A DNA stretch of 55,749 nucleotides, taken from contig JALERM010000084.1 in NCBI GenBank assembly GCA_022764165.1, forward strand, positions 1 through 55,749. The letters are read 5' to 3'. A program made the position numbers and the translations under genes. The notes below the pieces were generated by a model that saw nothing but the letters and a program-made list of their open reading frames with translations, searched no databases and had not been told where the DNA came from. Shown here piece by piece: positions 49,755 through 55,749 of this stretch; within the stretch, counting starts at the first letter, position 1, and each line of letters begins with the position of its first letter. This DNA comes from Eubacterium sp. Lineage in GTDB: Bacteria; Bacillota; Clostridia; Lachnospirales; Lachnospiraceae.

Positions 49755-50971
49755 TGATTTTCGCCTCCTGTTAATTCCAGAACCTGTTCCCTGAGTGATT
49801 TTTCTTCTTTTTTACGGGTCAGTTCCATAATTCCCAATGCAGTGACGTCAACGGCTGTGGTTGTTATACGGTCATTTTTTACCAGCTGCCGCATCAGATG
49901 GAGCAGTTCGGCTCTGTCTTCTTCCAGCTTCATATTGATGAAGTCGATGAGTATCATACCATACAGGTTACGAAGCCGCAGCTGTCTGGCAATTTCTTTT
50001 GCAGCTTCTTCATTCACTTTTTTGTATTCCTTTTGTGCCAGTTTTTTGCTCATATTCTTTCCGGAGTTTACATCGATGGCGACGAATGCTTCTGTCTGCT
50101 GTATCACAAGAAATCCTCCGGATCTGAGCCAGACTTTCTCGGACAGAGCCTGTTCCAGACCGTGTTCCAGCCGATATAACTTGTACAGGGGCAGCAGGGA
50201 ATCCTGATAAAGAGCAATCTCACAGGCGGGTTTCGGAACCAGGGAATCTCTGTAAGCAACTGCTTGCCGGTAAATATCTTCCTGATCAGTCACTATTTTT
50301 TCCATATCATCCCAATACAGATTTTTCAGTATGCTGTCAATCTCATTGGTGCGCGCAGTAATTCGGGTGAAGCATGGACTGTAGGAACCCCGGTGAAGAG
50401 TATCACGCATTTTCCGTATCAATTCCTGTAATTCCGCCAGAATAGTTACATTGTCTGCTTCCTGTGCGTTGGTACGCACAATGACACCAAAATCCCTGTG
50501 CGCATCCACTGCTGCATCCACCAGCTGCTTCAATTCTTCCCTTCTTTCCCGGGAAATCTTGCCGGAAACCCCGATCAGATGATTCTCCGTCGTCACTACC
50601 AGATAGTTCCCCGGAAAACTCAGATTAGAAGATACGCAGGGAGCTTTTGTTTTCAATGCTTCCTGCGTGACCTGTACCAGAAGCTCATCCCCCGGTTTTA
50701 ATTCCCCGGATGTTTTATGATTTCGGACATAGATCGGTTTCTGATTTTTGGCCAGATGGTAGAAGCAGGGGAGTCTGTTTTCGATTTCAATAAAAGCTCC
50801 CTGTATATTGGGAAGGACTTTTTGTACTTTACCTACATGAATGCTGCCAAGCAGCGATTCCTTTTTCGGAGAGCTGACCCGCAGTTCCAGCAGATGCTGG
50901 TTTTCTTCTATTGCTGTTACGTGACAGGGATGGCCCTTCCAGTCCATCCCCGTGAAAATCAATCGTTTCAT
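49751..50971 (-). CDS. rng: Ribonuclease G/E family protein
   Basis: A 406-residue RNase E/G-type endoribonuclease acting in rRNA maturation and mRNA decay. The S1 domain (residues ~38-120, with GSIHVGKVQKVLPNIQGAF) is followed by the 5' sensor and the DNase-I-like domain with the metal-binding aspartates in AFVAIDVNSGKN and LYGMILIDFINM. The Zn-link CPxC motif of E. coli enzymes is not seen. It overlaps the TIGR03936 gene by four bases, as is usual in Clostridia, where rplU-rpmA normally follows; here a protease gene follows instead. Confidence 0.9.
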   Translation of the reverse strand: MKRLIFTGMDWKGHPCHVTAIEENQHLLELRVSSPKKESLLGSIHVGKVQKVLPNIQGAFIEIENRLPCFYHLAKNQKPIYVRNHKTSGELKPGDELLVQVTQEALKTKAPCVSSNLSFPGNYLVVTTENHLIGVSGKISRERREELKQLVDAAVDAHRDFGVIVRTNAQEADNVTILAELQELIRKMRDTLHRGSYSPCFTRITARTNEIDSILKNLYWDDMEKIVTDQEDIYRQAVAYRDSLVPKPACEIALYQDSLLPLYKLYRLEHGLEQALSEKVWLRSGGFLVIQQTEAFVAIDVNSGKNMSKKLAQKEYKKVNEEAAKEIARQLRLRNLYGMILIDFINMKLEEDRAELLHLMRQLVKNDRITTTAVDVTALGIMELTRKKEEKSLREQVLELTGGENH

Positions 50972-51672
50972 ATTTCTTTTCCCAATGCTTCAAGAGAAAT
51001 CAGATTACGTCTGTTATCATTGCCCAGGTCAGCATATACTTCTTCCCGGTGAATCATCAGCGCAAATGGATCCAGTTCCACGTTTAGATATCTGGCAAAA
51101 GCCTCCATCACCAGTTCCGGTTTCAGATTATGAACACTGCCCTGTGAAAGCTGCATCCGGATCTGATCTCCATCCAGTTCCAGGTGATAAATCCAGGGTT
51201 TGATATCTGTGTCCTGTTCACTTCTCTTGGTCTTTCTCATAATCACAATGGATTCCTGATTGAAGAAATCCTGCAGCCTGCCTTTCCATTCCACATCCGG
51301 TCCTTTTCCTTTGCGAAATGTAACAGTATAATCGGCTGCCGCAACAAGAGCCATACAGGCACTTGCTTTACCATCCGGAATCTGACGAACACTGATGACT
51401 TTCATGCCGTCGGCCATGGTATCATTCAGCCTTTTTTCCATTTCTGCGGAAGACATTTCTTCTGTCAATTCCATATCAAAGTATTCCCCGCTGCTTGTCA
51501 CGCCAACACCCAGAGGAGCGGCAAATGACATAATCATATGGGGGGAAAATCCACCGGAAAATGCAATAGGGATACCTGCCCGACGGATTGCTTTCTGAAA
51601 ATACCTCATAATATCCAGGTGTCCGATAAATTTCATGGCACCTTCTTTTGCAAACTTAACCCTTACTTTCAA
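50968..51672 (-). CDS. TIGR03936-family radical-SAM-associated protein (DUF2344)
   Basis: A 234-residue protein, always found with a TIGR03960 radical SAM protein or fused to it. It opens with KVRVKFAKEGAMKFIGHLDI, then MRYFQKAIRRAGIPIAFSGG and PHMIMSFAAPLGVGVTSSGE. I propose a TTG start at 51672, because AAAGGAGG lies eight bases upstream on the minus strand and homologues begin at KVRVKF; an ATG at 51705 precedes that site. It overlaps the end of the TIGR03960 gene by 17 bases. Function unknown; rRNA or tRNA modification is likely from its company. Confidence 0.85.
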   Translation of the reverse strand: MKVRVKFAKEGAMKFIGHLDIMRYFQKAIRRAGIPIAFSGGFSPHMIMSFAAPLGVGVTSSGEYFDMELTEEMSSAEMEKRLNDTMADGMKVISVRQIPDGKASACMALVAAADYTVTFRKGKGPDVEWKGRLQDFFNQESIVIMRKTKRSEQDTDIKPWIYHLELDGDQIRMQLSQGSVHNLKPELVMEAFARYLNVELDPFALMIHREEVYADLGNDNRRNLISLEALGKEI

Positions 51673-53530
51673 CGCAGACACCTCCTTTATATGTTCCCGC
51701 ACCACAGCCGGAGCACTTCATACGGCAGTTGGGAGTAACCTTTTCCTCATGCGCCCGTTTCCATTCACGCAGCAGGAACGCCTTTGACACGCCAATATCG
51801 ATAAAATCCCATGGAAACACTTCGTCATCAGATCTTTCACGGATGGTGTAAAAATCTGTGTCAATGCCGGTCTCCGCAAATGCTTCTTTCCATATTTCCG
51901 GATGAAAGGATTCTGACCAGGAATCGAAAAGAGCACCTTTTTCATAAGCTTTCAGGATCGCATCACCGACTTTTCTGTCTCCCCGGGCAAGAATTCCTTC
52001 CAGCACCGTCACATCCGCTTCGTGCCAGTTGTACTTGATACTTTTCTGATTCAGCTGTGCATGAATTTCCTCCCGAACCACACGGGCACGGTCAAGGAAT
52101 TCCTCTTCCCGGCACATAGGGGCCCACTGGAACGGAGTAAAAGGTTTCGGGACAAAAAACGAAGTACTTGCAGTAATCTGGCATTTGCCATGTCTCTGCT
52201 CCTTGGGAATCTCATAATACCTTTTGGCAATTTTCTCACACAAATGGGCAATTCCCTTCATATCTTCCTCTGTCTCTGTGGGAAGACCAAGCATAAAATA
52301 CAATTTAACTTTGGACCAGCCGCCTTCGAATGCCTTTCCTGCACCTTCCAGAATCACTTCCTCTGTCAGACCTTTGTTGATAACATCACGAAGTCTCTGA
52401 GAACCGGCCTCCGGGGCAAAAGTCAGGCTGCTTTTTCTGATGTCCTGAACTTTCTTCATAACATCCAGTGAAAATGCATCGATACGAAGAGAGGGCAGCG
52501 AAATATTGACGCCACGTCTTCCACATTCATCCATCAGGAAGTTCACCAGTTCCGGGAGCCGGGAATAATCACTGGAACTTAAGGAACTGAGAGAAATTTC
52601 CTCATGACCGGTGGCATCCAGCATTTCCACTGCTTTATTTTTCAGAAATTCCACATCACGTTCTCTGGTAGGCCGATAGAGCATACCTGCCTGACAGAAG
52701 CGACATCCGCGGATACAGCCTCTCTGAATCTCCAGCACCACACGGTCCTGTGTTGCCTTGATAAAAGGAACGACCGGTGCTTTCGGATAATACGTATCGG
52801 TTACGTTCATCACCACCTGTTTTTCAATCCGCTCCGGAATCCCTTCTTCTATAGGCTGAAAGGCTGCAATCGTACCGTCTTCATGATAACTTACCTGATA
52901 AAGAGAAGGAACATAGATTCCCGGAATCTGCGCAGCTTTTCTCAGAAAGTCTTCTCTGGAACCGCCATTTGCTTTATTCTCTTTATAAGCATCCATCAGA
53001 TCAAAATAAACAGTTTCTCCTTCGCCGATATAAAACAGATCGAAGAACTGTGCCAGAGGTTCCGGATTATACGCACAGGGACCACCGCCGATGACAATAG
53101 GATCGTCCTCCGTACGGTCACTTGCCTGCATAGGGATACCGGAAAGATCAAGAATCTGCAGGATATTGGTGTAACACATCTCATATTGAATCGTAATACC
53201 AAGGAAATCAAAATTCTTCACCGGATCCTGCGATTCCAGAGCAAACAGAGGAATGTTCTGTTCCCGCATGATCTTATCCAGATCCGGCCAGGGGGAATAC
53301 ACCCGTTCACACCAGATATCATCCCGCTGATTAAACATATCATAGAGAATCTGAATGCCCAGGTGAGACATGCCGATTTCGTAGACATCCGGAAAACACA
53401 TACAGAAACGGATCATATTTTCCAAATCCGGGGATCCTGACTTGTCCACGGCATTCACTTCATTGCCGATATACCTGGCTGGCTTCTCTATAGATAATAA
53501 AATTTCATCACTTAGAGCTAATTTTCTCAT
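51656..53530 (-). CDS. TIGR03960-family B12-binding radical SAM protein
   Basis: A 624-residue radical SAM enzyme with an N-terminal cobalamin-binding-like domain (IGMSHLGIQILYDMFNQRDD; PIVIGGGPCAYNPEPLA) and the [4Fe-4S] motif in EIQRGCIRGCRFCQAGMLYRP (Cys-x3-Cys-x2-Cys). LPSLRIDAFSLDVMK and LTFAPEAGSQRLRDVINKGL follow. The C-terminus is Cys-rich (CRMKCSGCGAG). ATG 53530 follows AAAGGTGG; an upstream in-frame ATG at 53560 lacks such a site. The reaction is unknown. A TATAAT -10 box for this operon is on the minus strand at 53585-53590. Confidence 0.9.
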   Translation of the reverse strand: MRKLALSDEILLSIEKPARYIGNEVNAVDKSGSPDLENMIRFCMCFPDVYEIGMSHLGIQILYDMFNQRDDIWCERVYSPWPDLDKIMREQNIPLFALESQDPVKNFDFLGITIQYEMCYTNILQILDLSGIPMQASDRTEDDPIVIGGGPCAYNPEPLAQFFDLFYIGEGETVYFDLMDAYKENKANGGSREDFLRKAAQIPGIYVPSLYQVSYHEDGTIAAFQPIEEGIPERIEKQVVMNVTDTYYPKAPVVPFIKATQDRVVLEIQRGCIRGCRFCQAGMLYRPTRERDVEFLKNKAVEMLDATGHEEISLSSLSSSDYSRLPELVNFLMDECGRRGVNISLPSLRIDAFSLDVMKKVQDIRKSSLTFAPEAGSQRLRDVINKGLTEEVILEGAGKAFEGGWSKVKLYFMLGLPTETEEDMKGIAHLCEKIAKRYYEIPKEQRHGKCQITASTSFFVPKPFTPFQWAPMCREEEFLDRARVVREEIHAQLNQKSIKYNWHEADVTVLEGILARGDRKVGDAILKAYEKGALFDSWSESFHPEIWKEAFAETGIDTDFYTIRERSDDEVFPWDFIDIGVSKAFLLREWKRAHEEKVTPNCRMKCSGCGAGTYKGGVCVESKG

Positions 53531-53787
53531 AATACCACCTTTATACGATTTTTTTCTCATGACAATATTTGATAAGACTTGTCCATTATATCATGCCTCA
53601 TTTCATTTTGCTACTAATTTGTCTTGAGAGTGGTATAGTGTTTATTTTCGGTTTCTGATAGTTTTCTTTATTACATTTGTGACGAATCTCACATAAACTA
53701 TATATAGCTTCGTTTTTGCTTTTGGGATTTTATATTTGGATTGACGAAATCAGGATATCGAGTTATGTGAAAGGGGAATATGCAGAT

Positions 53788-53966
53788 ATGAAACTGTGTC
53801 GGACTGCCGTTAATTTCATTACCCTGCTGCGTATGATTGGTACAATGGGCAAGACTTGACAGCATTGCGGATTTGTTGTTTTATGCAGTTATGCTGATTC
53901 GTATCTTCCCGGTTTTGTGGGAGAGACTCCCGGTGCAAATTTGGTATGCAGTAGCGGGAATATTGC
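53788..53966 (+). pseudogene. CDP-alcohol phosphatidyltransferase, internally deleted
   Basis: From ATG 53788 (AAAGGGGAA upstream) the first codons read TAVNFITLLRMIGT, the start of a CDP-alcohol phosphatidyltransferase. The frame then shifts, and ARLDSIADLLFYAVMLIR with IFPVLWERLPVQIWYAVAGI follows, the region just after the catalytic motif. The active-site motif DG-x2-AR-x8-G-x3-D-x3-D is mostly missing; only the ARLDSIAD end remains. The remnant ends within a helix and passes directly into histidine kinase sequence. Such enzymes make phospholipid headgroups. Confidence 0.75.
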
Positions 53967-54494
53967 TTTTTCGACACCATCCGCATTCAGGCACAGCTGA
54001 ACGGAGACAAAAAGGTTGCCGATCTGCTCATGCGGCTGGTGGATTTCTTCCGGCTCAGCGTGAAGATGGACAGACCCATGGTATCGCTGGACGACGAGAT
54101 GGAAATGTTGGAGGCCTACATGGAGTTAATGTGCTATCGCTATCCCGAACTGCAGTGCGAATATGACATCGACCCTGAGCTGGGCGGAATGAAAGTACCC
54201 AATTTCATTCTGCAGCCCATCGTGGAGAACAGTCTTCTCCACGGCTTGAAGAACAAGGGCTATCGGGGCGAAGTGCGTATCTCAGCCCGGAAAACACAGG
54301 ATAACCGGATGGAGATTCTGGTCAGTGATACAGGCAGCGGTTTTGCGGAGGGTAAGAAACCAGCCATTGATCAGATGCTTCTGACTTATTCTAAACAACC
54401 AGCTAAACTGGAAGGCAACAGTATTGGAATTCTGAATGTGCAGAAGCGGATCAAGCTGCTCTGCGGCCGGAATCAGTCTCTCTGTTTTGGCTGA
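53967..54494 (+). pseudogene. YesM-type sensor histidine kinase, 5' part lost
   Basis: In frame with codon 53970, the sequence reads FDTIRIQAQLNGDKKVADLL and continues through LVDFFRLSVKMDRPMVSLDD, LQPIVENSLLHGLKNKGYRG (the ATP-binding N box) and LVSDTGSGFAEGKKPA (G1 box), to LNVQKRIKLLCG. The membrane sensor and the phosphoacceptor motif (NPHFLYNTL, immediately before the first residue here) are gone, and the last ~20 residues are replaced. Codons are more GC-rich than in the neighbours. It meets the AraC piece without a gap. Confidence 0.8.
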
Positions 54495-54759
54495 ACAGTT
54501 CCATTTGAATCCCCAGTATATCAGCCAGTTGTTCAAAAGTGAGATTGGGGTGAATTTCCTGGCTTACCTGACCAATATCCGTATGGATAAGGCAAAAAAG
54601 CTGCTGCTTTCCACCTCTCTTTCCATTGCAGAGGTGGCGGAACAGTCGGGCTATGGGGATTACCGCGTGTTCACCAAGGTATTCAAAAAGGCCGAGGGCA
54701 TCACCCCCTCCCAGTACCGGCGGGATTTTCTGGATAAAGGGAGCGCAAGCGGTGTTTGA
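54472..54759 (+). pseudogene. AraC-family response regulator, C-terminal DNA-binding domain only
   Basis: In another frame from about 54472: ISLSVLAEQFHLNPQYISQL, FKSEIGVNFLAYLTNIRMDK, AKKLLLSTSLSIAEVAEQSG, YGDYRVFTKVFKKAEGITPS, QYRRDF. This is a complete double helix-turn-helix AraC domain without the receiver domain that a YesN-type partner of the kinase would have. Kinase and regulator were probably adjacent genes, and a deletion fused their ends. A free start for this piece is not apparent. Confidence 0.78.
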
Positions 54760-54819
54760 CGATGATGTTTCCATAATAAAAAAATAACGATAAGAATAAA
54801 TCTTACCAGGAGAAAGAAA

Positions 54820-55008
54820 ATGAAATTTACGATTGAACACTTATCAAAGAGTTATGATAAAAAACAGGTTCTTCATGATATAGACTTTACATTTGAAGCA
54901 GGGAAAATATATGGCTTGCTTGGCAGAAACGGTGCAGGTAAAACTACCCTGTTTAACTGCCTGAATAGCGATATTAAGATGGATGCCGGAAGATTTTATC
55001 AACTGTGA
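54820..55008 (+). pseudogene. ABC transporter ATPase, N-terminal stub
   Basis: 62 codons from ATG 54820 (AGGAGAAAG upstream): MKFTIEHLSKSYDKKQVLHD, then GLLGRNGAGKTTLFNCLNSD with a perfect Walker A. The Q loop, signature and Walker B are absent, because after KMDAGR the frame passes into permease sequence and stops. No ATPase can be made from it. Confidence 0.82.
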
Positions 55009-55465
55009 CCATAGTCTGCTGACCTACTCCTTTTATAAGAAGCCAAAGAATATACTGAAATTGTTCTGGATCCGCCTGCGGGAAATTATCAAGATCAATC
55101 TGCTGCCCTCAACCGTGATTGGGGCAGGGCTTGCATTGTTCCTTTTTGCAACAGGCGGAACAGATAATCCGCTGAATTATGTTGTGCTGTTCGTGTCGGT
55201 TGTGGCACTGAGTATCTTCTTCCCAGTGCATTATCTGACGCTGTATTATCTGCTTCAGCCCTATAACGCGGGAACAGAAATCAAAAGCGGAACTTATCAG
55301 CTTATGATTAGTGTTACTTACGTTGTCTGTTATATGATGCTGCAGGTCAAAATGCCGACATTATTTTTTGGTATTATGACCATTGCATTCTGTTTGATTT
55401 ATTGTATTGCTGCAAGTGTTTTAGTTTATATACTGGCTCCGAAGACTTTCAGGATTCGAACATAA
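54983..55465 (+). pseudogene. ABC-2-type permease, C-terminal part
   Basis: In a frame shifted from the ATPase stub, ~155 codons encode a membrane domain with five hydrophobic segments (INLLPSTVIGAGLALFLFAT; YVVLFVSVVALSIFFPVHYL; LMISVTYVVCYMMLQV; LFFGIMTIAFCLIYCIAASV). The cytoplasmic piece SLLTYSFYKKPKNILKLFWI precedes them. It looks like the end of the permease that partners the truncated ATPase. The junction at ~54985 lacks a start for an independent protein except an accidental ATG at 54983. Confidence 0.65.
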
Positions 55466-55578
55466 CGATACATTCAGTATTGAAAATATCTCGTTTCTGT
55501 CAACTATGATGCTGTTATTTATCAAAATAAACGCAGAATACCCATTTCTCTGTAGATAGGGGATGAATGCGAAAAAAC

Positions 55579-55608
55579 TTGACAAAAGAACGTATGTTCT
55601 GGTAAAAA
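55579..55608 (+). promoter_or_regulatory. LexA-type SOS box inside a promoter
   Basis: TTGACA at 55579-55584 is followed by GAACGTATGTTC (55588-55599), a perfect match to the Firmicute LexA/DinR box GAAC-RNRY-GTTC, and a weak -10 (TAAAAA at 55603). LexA bound here would block the promoter until DNA damage. The ribosome binding site GAAAGGAGG and the TnpB-type start lie 60 bases further on. Confidence 0.75.
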
Positions 55609-55666
55609 AGATACATGTAGTAAACAACTTAAGCTTTCAATCTTCGAAGAAAGGAGGAAGTACAGC

Positions 55667-55749
55667 ATGTATCTGACTATAAAACAGCAGGTAAAACATC
55701 TGTCCAGGGATGATTACAAAACCTTAAAGGAACTTTGTCATACTGCGAA
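55667..55749 (+). CDS. TnpB/IS605-OrfB-type protein, first 27 codons only
   Basis: ATG 55667 follows AAAGGAGG. The visible residues YLTIKQQVKHLSRDDYKTLK and ELCHTA match the opening of IS200/IS605-IS607-type TnpB proteins (RNA-guided DNA nucleases of transposons), as I remember it. The window cuts the gene, so neither the RuvC residues nor the right end of the element can be checked. No TnpA gene is visible to the left. Confidence 0.55.
   Translation, partial: MYLTIKQQVKHLSRDDYKTLKELCHTA

Noticed and set aside
52604-53440. A 278-codon open frame on the plus strand
   Set aside because: It lies wholly antisense to the TIGR03960 radical SAM gene, has no plausible ribosome binding site, and reads as Ile/Phe/His-rich low-quality protein typical of complement-strand shadows.
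1-55749. CRISPR arrays, rRNA or tRNA genes
   Set aside because: No regularly spaced direct repeats of 20-40 bases and no rRNA-like or cloverleaf sequence (GTTCGA-type T loops with matching arms) were seen on either strand.

Overview
The window looks like chromosome from a spore-forming member of the Lachnospiraceae (Blautia/Dorea/Ruminococcus-like Clostridia). Evidence is an alpha/beta small acid-soluble spore protein at 9.8 kb, a YlbJ-type sporulation membrane protein beside rsmD-coaD, strong consensus sigma-A promoters, AGGAGG ribosome binding sites, and gene families typical of this group (TIGR03960/TIGR03936 radical SAM pair, PucR regulators, BMP-type nucleoside transporters). I see no rRNA, tRNA or CRISPR array. 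The genus is an inference.

Layout. 0-3.7 kb: end of a PTS sugar operon (PfkB kinase, sorbose-1-phosphate-reductase-like dehydrogenase, HPr, enzyme I). 3.8-9.7 kb: an accessory stretch with an AAA-ATPase-like/PD-(D/E)XK gene, a scrap of a second enzyme I 3' end, a wrecked blaI-blaR1 pair that keeps its operator, a Phd/RelE-type toxin-antitoxin pair, a HicAB pair eroded at both ends, and a DUF3990 (ADP-ribosyltransferase-like) gene with its partner. 9.8-22.6 kb: housekeeping block (SASP, mgsA, rsmD, coaD, a coiled-coil protein, ylbJ, pepD, small alarmone synthetase, three RNA-modification enzymes, YgiQ radical SAM protein, lepB, recU). 22.6-27.8 kb: his operon hisZ-G-D-B-IE behind a perfect sigma-A promoter. 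Its last gene is a three-part fusion whose HisF-like N-terminal barrel has lost a catalytic Asp. 27.9-33 kb: complete BMP-family nucleoside-type ABC transporter. 33-35.8 kb: TrkA-TrkH potassium uptake.

35.9-47.7 kb is again accessory: a beheaded DUF4143 ATPase, a GH2 stub, a DJ-1 protein, a compact PucR regulator, and two class III aminotransferases with an iron-containing alcohol dehydrogenase. Together these suggest a GABA-like omega-amino-acid to hydroxy-acid route, now damaged by a deletion. Next come a PepSY lipoprotein, a candidate yybP-ykoY manganese riboswitch with its terminator ahead of two SPFH (HflK/HflC-like) genes, a second AAA-ATPase-like/PD-(D/E)XK gene, and a LysR gene truncated at the junction with it. 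47.8-53.5 kb: a secreted nuclease-like lipoprotein, then on the minus strand CAAX protease, RNase G, and the TIGR03936/TIGR03960 pair. 53.8-55.5 kb: five gene pieces joined end to end (CDP-alcohol phosphatidyltransferase, histidine kinase, AraC regulator, ABC ATPase, ABC permease). The window ends in the first codons of a TnpB-type gene preceded by a perfect LexA-type SOS box.

The main theme is a sound housekeeping backbone interrupted by accessory islands in which many genes are internally deleted, with abrupt junctions and no insertion sequence at most scars. Two related AAA-ATPase-like/PD-(D/E)XK cassettes sit at such scars. This could reflect real deletion-driven decay or an assembly artefact; only reads or a close reference genome can separate the two.
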